Assembly: GCA_902802535.1 (NCBI GenBank)
Contig: CADCML010000017.1
Coordinates: forward strand, 1 to 37,523
Source: an uncultured Bacteroidia bacterium
GTDB taxonomy: Bacteria; Bacteroidota; Bacteroidia; Bacteroidales; F082
DNA: 37,523 nt
Reading direction: 5' to 3'
The notes under the pieces are model-generated. The model had not been told where the DNA came from. It searched no databases and saw only the letters and a program-made list of their open reading frames with translations. Position numbers and translations under genes: made by a program. Positions 24,112 to 32,966 of the stretch are shown piece by piece (positions within the stretch are counted from its first letter, which is position 1; every line of letters begins with the position of its first letter).

Positions 24112-24543
24112 TTAATTTTGAGATTGCAAAAGTAATAAAAAATCCCGAACTGTCAAAATTCTACAAAAACCAACCCTTTTCATTTCTAACAAATCATCAT
24201 CTCCAGTGAGCAAAAACTCCGCTTTAGAAGCCATCGCCAACTCCAACAGATAATCGTCTTTGGGATCTCTACAGCGAGCCGGAATCTCTTTTAATTCAAC
24301 AGCATCTGAAATCCCCCTCAAAAACTCCAAAAACGCTTCTACTTCATTCAGGTTAAAATAACGGGAAAACTTTGGCCTATTGGCAACTATGCGAATCTCT
24401 TCGATTAGAGATTGCGAAACAACAATCGTAAACAGAGGAGAAACAAGTATTTCCCTCAGTTCAACAGACCTTTTCCCAATAAGCAAACTGATGAAAAGAT
24501 TCGTGTCAATAACAATCCTAATTGGCTTGCTTGCTTGCTTCAT
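24112..24543 (-). CDS. PIN-domain toxin (putative type II toxin-antitoxin RNase)
   Basis: A 143-residue PIN domain. I chose the ATG at 24543 because AGGAAAG lies 6 bases before it and the product then begins MKQASKPIRIVIDTNLF, usual for the family; a longer frame begins at 24576. The acidic metal-binding residues are present: Asp in VIDTNLF, Glu in the SLIEEI helix, Asp in RDPKDDYLLELA and Asp in LTGDDDLL. PIN toxins are Mg-dependent ribonucleases. The upstream gene overlaps it by 26 bp, as expected for an antitoxin-toxin operon. Confidence 0.85.
   Translation of the reverse strand: MKQASKPIRIVIDTNLFISLLIGKRSVELREILVSPLFTIVVSQSLIEEIRIVANRPKFSRYFNLNEVEAFLEFLRGISDAVELKEIPARCRDPKDDYLLELAMASKAEFLLTGDDDLLEMKRVGFCRILTVRDFLLLLQSQN
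24127..24158 (-). promoter_or_regulatory. Promoter for trxA inside the PIN gene
   Basis: TTTTG at 24158-24154 and TACTTTTG at 24134-24127 are separated by 19 bases, an excellent match to the Bacteroidota -33/-7 arrangement. The inferred start site is about 35 bases before the trxA ATG. Confidence 0.6.
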
Positions 24544-24793
24544 ACATTTCTTTCCTAACTGCCTTACATTCATCAATTATTTCTTGTTCAGAAATATCAG
24601 CAACCGCCTCTGTACGAACTGCTTTCAGCAATTGATCAAGTTGTTTTGCACGCTTTTCGGATACACTAATCTCGTTCTCTGTCGAAGGTTCTTCCACAAC
24701 CTCAGTCGTACTAAACCCCCATCCCATCGAGCGTAGCATTTGCATAAACCAACCTTCTTGCATCGCAGGCACATGAACCGTCATAGTAGTCAT
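24518..24793 (-). CDS. Putative antitoxin partner of the PIN toxin
   Basis: A 91-residue acidic protein just upstream of and overlapping the PIN gene. The carboxy-terminal half is helical and charged, ending ISEQEIIDECKAVRKEMYE, the sort of tail that wraps PIN toxins. The amino terminus (MTTMTVHVPAMQEGWFMQML) may form the DNA-binding or dimerisation part. I do not recognise a named family; the antitoxin call rests on size, position, overlap and tail. A second ATG lies three codons in (24784). Confidence 0.65.
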   Translation of the reverse strand: MTTMTVHVPAMQEGWFMQMLRSMGWGFSTTEVVEEPSTENEISVSEKRAKQLDQLLKAVRTEAVADISEQEIIDECKAVRKEMYEASKQAN

Positions 24794-24813
24794 AATTCCA
24801 TGATTTTATGCTG

Positions 24814-24821
24814 CAAAAATA
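24814..24821 (-). promoter_or_regulatory. -7 promoter box for the toxin-antitoxin pair
   Basis: TATTTTTG on the minus strand, 20 bases before the ATG at 24793. A TTGG 16 bases further upstream is a weak -33 candidate that reaches into the dnaE stop codon. Confidence 0.45.
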
Positions 24822-24841
24822 ACAATTTTTTCCTAAACCAA

Positions 24842-27800
24842 TCATCTTAAATCAAATTCCACGAAGTCCACAAAAGGCTTCTTTTCGAGCAAAGGCAGCA
24901 CCTCCTGAGCATTAATCGCGCCTTTTACAGGGGTCATGTTGCAGGACTTTTTGCCTAACGGATCGACAAGATGAATTTTATAGTTCTGTTTTCCAACATT
25001 TTGCTTTATCATCTTAACAAATTCCTCCATCTCGGTCTGGCTCATTTCAGCCACATTGAGCGTAAGGTAAACCGTCTTTGAAGTGCTTTCCAACAGCGAA
25101 TCCAGCAAACGGACTTCGGTGAAACGCACCTCAAGCGTCGAAGGAGCCGCGTTGGGGTCTTGACCGGGTCGCGGGAAGGGTCTGTCCAAAGTGCCGTAAA
25201 GCATCACAAACGAGTTGACTGTCAACAAGTTTTTGCAGTTCAGGTAGTTCTCCTTGAACAAGGCAAACTGCAACGCGCCGCTTTGGTCTTCGATGGTGAA
25301 ACGCCCGTAGGGATTGCCATTTTTGGCCGTAAACTCCTCAGCGCGTGTGATTTGTCCGCCAAGACGCACCGCTCTTCTGAGGTTTTTCTCCACATCGTTC
25401 ATGGCGTTTTTCAGGCCTTCCACGTCACAATTGGCGAAATATTTCAGCGGCAGGTGATAAACCTCCATCGGGTGCGAGGAAATATAGAAGCCCAAAGCCT
25501 CCTTCTCCATCTCCAACTCCTTCATCTTTGACCACGGCTCACAATCGGGCAGGGGGATATTGAAGGATTCCTCAGCCCCACTCTCGTCGCCAAATCCGAA
25601 CAAATCCATCTGTGCCGAGTTCTTACGCTCGTTGAACGAGGCCACCATGCGCATGGCCTTTTCGGAGAACGGCGAAGATTCGTTGGGCGCAATGTTGAAC
25701 AGCATAGCGCGATGAAAGCCCTTGAAACTATCGAAGCAACCCGCCATGCCCATGCTCTCCAATGCCCTGACATTGAAACTCTTATCCGCTATGCGCAACA
25801 AGAAATCGCCAAAGTCCTTGAACTTGCCATTGGCTTCGCGCTCGGCCACAATACCAGCCACTGCCGCCTCACCCACATTCTTGATGCCGCCCATGCCGTA
25901 ACGGATTTCACCTTTCTCGTTGACTGAAAACGTGTATTCCGACTCATTCACATCGGGGCCTAACACCGCGATTTTCATGCGTTTGCACTCCTCGGTCATG
26001 AAGTTCACCTTCTTGATGTCGCCCAATTCGTTGTTGAGCACCGCCGCCATGAATTCTGCCGGATAGTGTGCCTTCAGATAGGCCGTCTGGTACGACACCC
26101 ACGAATAGCAGGCCGCGTGCGACTTGTTGAAAGCATACGAAGCGAACTTTTTCCACTCCTCCCAAATCTTTTCGAGACGTTTTTTCACCTCGGCTTCGGG
26201 CAGATTTTCGGTCTGGGTCAGTTTGGCCACACCTTGTTTCATGAACTTTTCGTACAGTTCCTCCATCTTGGCCAACTGCTTCTTACCCATTGCCTTACGC
26301 AGCGTATCGGACTCGCCTCTCGTGAAATCGGCCAACTCGCGCGAGAGCAACATCACCTGCTCCTGATAGACGCAAATGCCGTAGGTGTCCTTCAGGTACT
26401 TCTCCATGCAGTCGAAGTCGTACTTGATTTCCTGACGGCCTTGCTTGCGAGCAATGAAATCAGGAATGTTGTCCATCGGGCCGGGGCGATAAAGGGCATT
26501 CATTGCGATGATGTCGCCGATGACGGAAGGCTGCAACTCGCGCAGGTATTTCTGCATTCCGGGCGATTCAAACTGGAACGTGCCAATGGTGTTACCCGCC
26601 GAGTACAGTTTGTAAGTTTCCTCGTCGTCAATCGGGATGTGGTCGATGTCGATTTCGATGCCGCGCGTTTTCTTGATGTTGCGCAACGCATCCTTTATTA
26701 ATGTAAGCGTCTTCAGGCCCAAAAAGTCCATCTTGATCAAGCCGACGGTTTCAATGACATGGCCATCGTATTGAGTCACAACGACTTTATTCTTAGTGAG
26801 TTTATCTTCAACCGTGGCTACTGGCGCGACATTCGTCAGGTCATCGGCACCGATAATCACGCCGCAAGCATGGATACCGATTTGCCGGTTGGTGTCCTCC
26901 AATTCCTCGGCGTAGGTCAGCATCGAGGAGATATTCTCGTCCTTGCCCGTCAGCAGTTCGTGCAGTTCAGGGATGTATTTGTAACAATTCTTCAGGTTGA
27001 CCTTGGGCATCTTCTTGGGCAGTGTGCCTTCCACGGCCTTCACCGCCGCCTCGTCGAAGTTGCGGTCAGGGATAAAGCCTTTGATTTTGTTCACCTCGGG
27101 CAGTGGCACCTTCTGCACACGACCCACATCGGCGATGGCCGATTTGGCCGCCATCGTGCCGTAGGTAATGATGTGCGCAACCTTTTCCTTACCGTATTTC
27201 TTTGTTACCCAGTCTAATACACGCTCACGGCCATCGTCATCGAAGTCCACGTCAATATCAGGCAGCGAGATACGGTCGGGGTTGAGGAAACGTTCAAACA
27301 GCAAGTCATATTTTAGCGGATCCAAGTCTGTGATTTTCAAGCAATAGGCCACCACCGAACCAGCCGCAGAACCACGTCCCGGCCCGACCGAAACACCCAA
27401 TTCTTCACGCGCCGCACGAATATAGTCGCTCACGATAAGGAAGTAGCCCGGGAAACCCATCGTTTTCATCACGTGCAACTCAAACTTGATGCGCTCGATT
27501 TGCTCCTCGGTGAGGTTCTCGCCATAACGCTCTTTTGCACCATCCCAAGTCAGTTTGGCCAAATAATCCGCTTCGAGTTTGATACGGTAAAGTCTATTGT
27601 AACCGCCCAGTTTCTTGACCTTTTTCTCGGCCTCCTCTTGCGACATGACGACATTGCCGTGCTCATCGCGGGTGAACTCGTTGAAAAGGTCTTCTTCAGT
27701 GAATTTTTGGCGGTATTGTTCCTCCGTGCCGAAGTCCTCAGGAATGGGGAAAATCGGCATAATCGGATCGGAATCAATACTGTAGGTCTCAACTTTATCG

Positions 27801-29464
27801 ACAATCTCCTGAGTGTTTTCCAAAGCAAAAGGCACATCGGAAAAAATGCGGCCCATCTCCTCTGGCGTCTTCAACCATTCCTGTTTAGTGTAGTGCATCC
27901 TTGTTGGGTCGTCGAGGTCCTTGCCCGTGCTGAGGCATATCAGGCGGTCATGCGCCTCGCCGTGTTCTTCTTCCACAAAGTGCACATCATTGGTCGCGAT
28001 GACCTTCACATCGTATTTTTTCGCCAACTCCAAAAGGATTTTGTTCACCTCCTTTTGTCGTTCGTAAACTTCGGTGTCGCCGCCAGGCTTATCAGTCTTA
28101 TGTCGCTGGATTTCAAGATAATAATCCTTCCCAAAAAGGTTCTTGAACCACTGTATTGTTTCCTCTGCACCTTTAAGGTCGCCGTTCATGATTTTTTGCG
28201 GCACCTCGCCCGCGAGACAGGCCGAACTGCAAATCACACCCTCATGGTATTGCTCCAAAAGGCTGTGGTCAATGCGCGGATTATAATAGAAACCCTCCGT
28301 GTAGGCGATGGAACTCAGTTTGCAAAGGCTATGGTAGCCCACCTTGTTCTTGGCCAACAAAATCAGGTGCCAGCCACGGTCTTGGCGACCGTCGCGCTTG
28401 GCGATATTGACTGGCGCACAATAAGTTTCAATACCAAAAATCGGCTTGAATATCTGCCCGTTCAGTTTGTCGATTTCGGCTTGCGCGGCGGCTTTCTCCT
28501 CCTCGGTGGCGTCCTCCTTATTTAATATGGCCTTCTGCTCTTTGATAGCATCCTTCACCTTGCCGTTTTCCTTGTTCACTGTGTCAGCAAAGTCCTTGAT
28601 ACCGAACATGTTGCCATGGTCGGTAAGGGCGAGGCTATACATGCCGTATTTCTTACACTTGGCCACCAAATCCGGCACCTTCGACATGCCGTCGAGCATG
28701 GAATAATGTGAGTGGACGTGCAAGTGCGTGAAATGCTTCGGTACATAGTCGCCAATTTCGCGTACATCTTCGGTTTCTTCTTCATCAACGATAGGCTCAA
28801 AAGTAATGCCTGCGGGTTGAATCATCTCGGGGTTGGCTACTTTGAAGTCGTCAATAAACTGCGCATCAACAGCCAAATCGTTGGCATCCAATATACCACG
28901 ACGCACCAGTTCAAGAAACACTCGAGCCGTGGCCTCCACATCGGCGGCGGCATTATGGGCGTCACCGAATTTCTCGCCAAAGAGGATTTGGTGGAACTCT
29001 TCCAAGCGCGGCAGCTTGAACTTGCCGCCCTTACAGCCAGGCAGTTGGCAAAACTCGGCAGTTTTCTCGGTACAAGTATCCACCTTTTGCCAGTTGGGCA
29101 GTGGGTTCTCGCCTTTCTTGCGCAAAAACTCGCAGCCAAGGATACAGAGGTCGAAATCAATGTTATGCCCCACAAGACGTGTCGCTTTCGACGCCGACTG
29201 TAGGAAGATGTCGAGCACTTCATCGAGTGGTTTGCCGTGTTCGGTAGCGTATTTGGTGGAGATATGGTGCACCATCTTGGCGTCGATGGGAATCTCAAAG
29301 CCTTCAGGCTGAACGATATAATTGTGCGCCTCAACGAAGCGACCTTTGTCGTCGTGGACTTGCCAAGCCAGTTGCACCATGCGCGGCCAGTTATCGAAAT
29401 CCGTCAGCGGCGCATTGTAGTTTTTAGGAAGACCGGTGGTCTCGGTATCGAAGATTAGAAACAT
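24842..29464 (-). CDS. dnaE: DNA polymerase III alpha subunit with fused proofreading exonuclease
   Basis: A 1540-residue replicative polymerase. I chose the ATG at 29464 because it begins MFLIFDTETTG, the exonuclease start. Residues 1-190 form a DnaQ-like DEDDh 3'-5' exonuclease with Asp6, Glu8, Asp105, His170 and Asp175. A PHP domain begins near 246 with HLHVHSHYS and LTDHGNMFG, its metal ligands apparently intact. The polymerase core contains GPGRGSAAGS and the catalytic aspartates in PDIDVDFDDDGRE (about 735-745), followed by the fingers with ALYRPGPMDNIPDF. A beta-clamp motif QMDLF is near 1285 and an OB fold (GQITRAEEF) near 1360. This fusion occurs in other Bacteroidota, as I recall; E. 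coli DnaE (1160 residues) lacks the exonuclease. Confidence 0.96.
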   Translation of the reverse strand: MFLIFDTETTGLPKNYNAPLTDFDNWPRMVQLAWQVHDDKGRFVEAHNYIVQPEGFEIPIDAKMVHHISTKYATEHGKPLDEVLDIFLQSASKATRLVGHNIDFDLCILGCEFLRKKGENPLPNWQKVDTCTEKTAEFCQLPGCKGGKFKLPRLEEFHQILFGEKFGDAHNAAADVEATARVFLELVRRGILDANDLAVDAQFIDDFKVANPEMIQPAGITFEPIVDEEETEDVREIGDYVPKHFTHLHVHSHYSMLDGMSKVPDLVAKCKKYGMYSLALTDHGNMFGIKDFADTVNKENGKVKDAIKEQKAILNKEDATEEEKAAAQAEIDKLNGQIFKPIFGIETYCAPVNIAKRDGRQDRGWHLILLAKNKVGYHSLCKLSSIAYTEGFYYNPRIDHSLLEQYHEGVICSSACLAGEVPQKIMNGDLKGAEETIQWFKNLFGKDYYLEIQRHKTDKPGGDTEVYERQKEVNKILLELAKKYDVKVIATNDVHFVEEEHGEAHDRLICLSTGKDLDDPTRMHYTKQEWLKTPEEMGRIFSDVPFALENTQEIVDKVETYSIDSDPIMPIFPIPEDFGTEEQYRQKFTEEDLFNEFTRDEHGNVVMSQEEAEKKVKKLGGYNRLYRIKLEADYLAKLTWDGAKERYGENLTEEQIERIKFELHVMKTMGFPGYFLIVSDYIRAAREELGVSVGPGRGSAAGSVVAYCLKITDLDPLKYDLLFERFLNPDRISLPDIDVDFDDDGRERVLDWVTKKYGKEKVAHIITYGTMAAKSAIADVGRVQKVPLPEVNKIKGFIPDRNFDEAAVKAVEGTLPKKMPKVNLKNCYKYIPELHELLTGKDENISSMLTYAEELEDTNRQIGIHACGVIIGADDLTNVAPVATVEDKLTKNKVVVTQYDGHVIETVGLIKMDFLGLKTLTLIKDALRNIKKTRGIEIDIDHIPIDDEETYKLYSAGNTIGTFQFESPGMQKYLRELQPSVIGDIIAMNALYRPGPMDNIPDFIARKQGRQEIKYDFDCMEKYLKDTYGICVYQEQVMLLSRELADFTRGESDTLRKAMGKKQLAKMEELYEKFMKQGVAKLTQTENLPEAEVKKRLEKIWEEWKKFASYAFNKSHAACYSWVSYQTAYLKAHYPAEFMAAVLNNELGDIKKVNFMTEECKRMKIAVLGPDVNESEYTFSVNEKGEIRYGMGGIKNVGEAAVAGIVAEREANGKFKDFGDFLLRIADKSFNVRALESMGMAGCFDSFKGFHRAMLFNIAPNESSPFSEKAMRMVASFNERKNSAQMDLFGFGDESGAEESFNIPLPDCEPWSKMKELEMEKEALGFYISSHPMEVYHLPLKYFANCDVEGLKNAMNDVEKNLRRAVRLGGQITRAEEFTAKNGNPYGRFTIEDQSGALQFALFKENYLNCKNLLTVNSFVMLYGTLDRPFPRPGQDPNAAPSTLEVRFTEVRLLDSLLESTSKTVYLTLNVAEMSQTEMEEFVKMIKQNVGKQNYKIHLVDPLGKKSCNMTPVKGAINAQEVLPLLEKKPFVDFVEFDLR

Positions 29465-29567
29465 ATTTTTCTGTTGTCGGTTGTTCTGTTGAAAAAGACA
29501 CAACAATTGCGTCTCTCCTTATAAATCATTGATAATCAAAACGGGATTTCCATCTGATTTCAGCCTT

Positions 29568-29575
29568 CAAAGATA
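29568..29575 (-). promoter_or_regulatory. -7 promoter box for dnaE
   Basis: TATCTTTG on the minus strand, giving a leader of about 95 bases before the ATG at 29464. The rest of the 218-bp gap (29507-29724) shows nothing else recognisable, and there is no clear terminator for the helicase gene. Confidence 0.45.
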
Positions 29576-29724
29576 GGAATTTTTCGGGAATGAGGAAAGA
29601 CTTGGGGAAGAAAATTCTACATCCAGTCCACCACTCCTGTCCGAATGTCGTAAAATGCTAGCTATGGCGTGAAGTCAATAGTTGGATAGCAGTTTTCTGA
29701 AGTTCGATAGAAAAAGATTGTATT

Positions 29725-32700
29725 TCAGTTGTCTACCACCTCAATCCCCTCCTCAGAAAGATACACCAAATACCCCCGAACCTCCTTGTCAGTCATGCTC
29801 TTGATGGCTGATATATAGTCGTTTAGTTGCTTGTTATGCTTCGGGTCTTTTTTGCCTGTCTTGTAATCAAGGAGATAGATCATATCGGGAAGCTCGGCAA
29901 GACGGTCCAGACGAAGGACTTTGCCTTGGTGGAGGATTTCACACTCTGTTTTCACTTTAGCTGAAGGCGCAAAGGCAGAACTAATCAATGGATGGGAAGC
30001 CATCTGATTGAACTTATCGCGAATCCAGTCGGCGGCTTCTGGGTCGATGGTGCTGTCGGAAAGATAAGGTCTTAGCACTTTCTCCACTTCATCAGCAGAA
30101 CGAATTTTAGCCAAAACCTGATGTACCAAATCGCCCCATTCGCGCGGCAACAAACGCTCACTTTCTGGGTGCCAAAGTGAAGTCGGGTCAGGGTCGACAT
30201 TGATTTTCTGGAACCAATCCACCGAAACCGAATCCGTTAAGGCAACAGACTCGTTTTCAATGGCTTTCTCTTTCAGATTCCTGAAATTCGGGTTGCCGAA
30301 ACGATAGATTGAAACTTCATCATCCTGCACTTGATGGTCGCCTTTTCCGGCAAGAAAATCCCTTAACAAGTTTGGCTTGTCGGCCTTGCCTTGCTGGGCA
30401 ATGATGTACAGGCGTTGCACGGCACGCGTGAAGGCTACATAAAGCAGGTTGAGATTGTCCAAACGGTTGCTTTCTTTCTCTTTTTCAATCCTTTGCACAG
30501 CCAAATCGCCCATACTTTCAGCGGCCTTATCCATCTTGAACAGCACCTTTTCCAAGTTGGGTATCGGGTCGAAGCCCAAGTCTTCAGGGCGGAGCCATTC
30601 CTCGGCGGACTTGCTGCGGTTCAATTTCTCATCCAGGTCAATGATGGCCTCGGGATAGATGACCACGGGAAACTCCAAGCCCTTCGACTTATGTATTGTC
30701 ATGATTTTCACCGCATTGCCGCTTACCGACATCACCGCAAGCTTGTCTTGCTTTGTATCCCAATAGGTAAGGAAGTCGGCAACACCCTCTTTTATGCCCG
30801 ATTGTGACTTGAAGACCTCCTCCATGAAATAGTTCAAAAAGGCATCGCGGATGGTGTCGAGATGGAAGATGCGCAACAAATTGGCGCAAAGATCATAGAG
30901 GCAAGTCGCTTTCGACAAGACCTCGCGCAACAACCCCGACCCGTCAATGCCCATTACCGATTCAATAGCCACTTCTCCTTTCACGACGGCCTTCACTTGG
31001 TCAAACACGGAGGTTATATCGCCATCAAAATCAGACATTTGTATCAATTTCCAGTAATAGAGCAGATTGGCAACATTCGTTTCATTACTGTCGTCCATCA
31101 AATAACGTAGGGCACACACCATCAATTGAACTTTATCAGACGATTTCAGCAAAATCGAGACTTGGGAAATGACAGGTATGCCTTTGTCGTTCAAATAATT
31201 GGCCATCTCAGAGCCGTAATCCGACTTGCGCGAAAGCAAAGTGATGTCCGAATATTGGTAACCTTGTTTCTCGGTCAATTCACGGATGATGGTCTCTACC
31301 CTTTCAAAACAGTAATCAGGTTGGTTTTCAGTATCATAAAGTTCAACTTGCACCAAACCTTCATCACTTTTGGACTTCTTCTGGAAAATGCTCACGCCCT
31401 CATCTGTGCCCGGTTTCTCCGCCACATACACCTTTTGCGATTCGGGCGACAAGTTGCGGTAGGCATACTCAAAAAAGGAATTGTTAAAGTCCACCACTTG
31501 GGCAAACGAGCGGTAGTTGGTGTCAAGATTCGTAAAAGCGAAATTGTCCATCAAATTCTGCTCAAACTGGCGGAAAGCCGCCTCGCGTTCGTCCTTGGGC
31601 AGAGCATAAATTTCAGGCAGGTTCACGATTTGCTCCACCTCGCCGCTGCGGAAACGATAGATGGACTGCTTGCCGTCGCCCACTACCATGCTCATCTGTC
31701 CAGCAGCCAAACCGTTGTCAATCAGCGGCAAAAGGTTTTGCCATTGCAGCACCGAAGTGTCTTGGAACTCGTCGACAAATACATGATGGAAATGCTCGCC
31801 AATGCGCTCATACACAAAAGGCACCGAAAAATCGCCCATCACCGCGTTGAGCAGCTTGTTGAACTCCGAAATGTGCACCACTTCCTCATTTTCGGCCAGT
31901 CGTGCAAACTCTGCGCGAATCTGAACACGAAGGGCATAAAGATAAAGCAAGTCGCGCTGCGACCTGTAAAACAAAAACTTACCCAATTCCTTCGCATAAA
32001 AGGCATCCAAAGCCTCAAGAATAGGCAACAAAGCGGTGTTTATGGCCTCGATTTGCGCCTTACCCATCTGTTTCTCAGCCTCTTTCGAGAAGCAATTCCG
32101 TTTTTCCAACACAGTTTTGAAACGGCTACCAGGCTGCTCAAAAACACGGTGCTCCAGTTTCCTGACGAAGGACACAAAACCGTTTTTCCCATAGGAATAC
32201 AGCTCGTCCCTAAGCCCGTATCGGGCCTCAATCGCCTTGAAATCATCCAAATACGTTTTCAATTCCTGCTCGAACCGTCGCATTTTGCCATTCAGGAAAT
32301 CGAGCGTTTCTTTGTATTGGCTTGCATTTTGAATGTTGTTGCTCTCGTCCTTCTGGTAGGCTTTTTCGGTCATCAGTTTCGTGACAAAATCGGACAGCTG
32401 GGCTTCGATGGAGGTGAAACGCTGGTTATCGAACTGGTTGTTGCTGAAATCAATGAGCAACCGCGTCAGATAATCGTCTTTATCGCTGATTCTCAGTCCG
32501 ATATTCTCAGTAATCGTTTCCGCCACCTCATCCGTATCGATGCTGACCGTGTATTGGCTCGGCAGGCCCAAATCGTGGGCGAAACTGCGCGACAGTTTCT
32601 GGACGAATGCATCAATAGTGCTGACACAGAAACTGCTGTAGTCGTGCATGATACAAGTCATCAGGCTTTGGGCGTTGCGTTTCAGTTGCTCGCCGCTGAT

Positions 32701-32961
32701 GGCCAATTCCTGCATCAAAACGGCTTCCATCGTATTGGGTTTAACCTCCTTGCTATCAATAATTTCACTAAGTGCAGACATGATTTTGGCCTTCATTTCG
32801 TTGGCAGCGGCGTTGGTGAAGGTAATGGCAAGAATTTGGCGGAAATTGGCCACAGACCTTTCATTCGCAAGGCAAAGTTTCAGGTATTCCTTGATGAGCG
32901 TAAAGGTCTTTCCAGAACCAGCCGAGGCCTGGAAAACTCTGAAATTGGCGGATGTTCCCAT
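29725..32961 (-). CDS. UvrD/AddA-like helicase-nuclease (RecB family)
   Basis: A 1078-residue superfamily 1 helicase with a carboxy-terminal nuclease. Helicase motifs in order: Walker A ASAGSGKTFTL (Lys18), AITFTNAAANEMK, Walker B VDEFQDTSVLQW (about 395), GDGKQSIYRFRSGE, TNYRS, TIHKSKGLEFPVV and LYVAFTRAVQRLYI. A PD-(D/E)XK nuclease core, LRLDRLAELPD then LLDYKTGKKD (about 1015-1035), ends the protein. This is the AddA/RecB arrangement for processing double-strand breaks. The AddB-type partner is not in the window. It starts 5 bp after the tamB stop codon and is probably co-transcribed with it. Confidence 0.9.
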   Translation of the reverse strand: MGTSANFRVFQASAGSGKTFTLIKEYLKLCLANERSVANFRQILAITFTNAAANEMKAKIMSALSEIIDSKEVKPNTMEAVLMQELAISGEQLKRNAQSLMTCIMHDYSSFCVSTIDAFVQKLSRSFAHDLGLPSQYTVSIDTDEVAETITENIGLRISDKDDYLTRLLIDFSNNQFDNQRFTSIEAQLSDFVTKLMTEKAYQKDESNNIQNASQYKETLDFLNGKMRRFEQELKTYLDDFKAIEARYGLRDELYSYGKNGFVSFVRKLEHRVFEQPGSRFKTVLEKRNCFSKEAEKQMGKAQIEAINTALLPILEALDAFYAKELGKFLFYRSQRDLLYLYALRVQIRAEFARLAENEEVVHISEFNKLLNAVMGDFSVPFVYERIGEHFHHVFVDEFQDTSVLQWQNLLPLIDNGLAAGQMSMVVGDGKQSIYRFRSGEVEQIVNLPEIYALPKDEREAAFRQFEQNLMDNFAFTNLDTNYRSFAQVVDFNNSFFEYAYRNLSPESQKVYVAEKPGTDEGVSIFQKKSKSDEGLVQVELYDTENQPDYCFERVETIIRELTEKQGYQYSDITLLSRKSDYGSEMANYLNDKGIPVISQVSILLKSSDKVQLMVCALRYLMDDSNETNVANLLYYWKLIQMSDFDGDITSVFDQVKAVVKGEVAIESVMGIDGSGLLREVLSKATCLYDLCANLLRIFHLDTIRDAFLNYFMEEVFKSQSGIKEGVADFLTYWDTKQDKLAVMSVSGNAVKIMTIHKSKGLEFPVVIYPEAIIDLDEKLNRSKSAEEWLRPEDLGFDPIPNLEKVLFKMDKAAESMGDLAVQRIEKEKESNRLDNLNLLYVAFTRAVQRLYIIAQQGKADKPNLLRDFLAGKGDHQVQDDEVSIYRFGNPNFRNLKEKAIENESVALTDSVSVDWFQKINVDPDPTSLWHPESERLLPREWGDLVHQVLAKIRSADEVEKVLRPYLSDSTIDPEAADWIRDKFNQMASHPLISSAFAPSAKVKTECEILHQGKVLRLDRLAELPDMIYLLDYKTGKKDPKHNKQLNDYISAIKSMTDKEVRGYLVYLSEEGIEVVDN

Positions 32962-32966
32962 GTCTT

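Noticed and set aside
27473-28525. Plus-strand frame of 350 codons opposite dnaE
   Set aside because: Antisense shadow of a highly conserved polymerase; no domain or start signal.
29507-29724. A small gene or RNA in the gap between dnaE and the helicase gene
   Set aside because: Only a dnaE -7 box is recognisable; no open frame with a start signal, no strong hairpin and no repeat.
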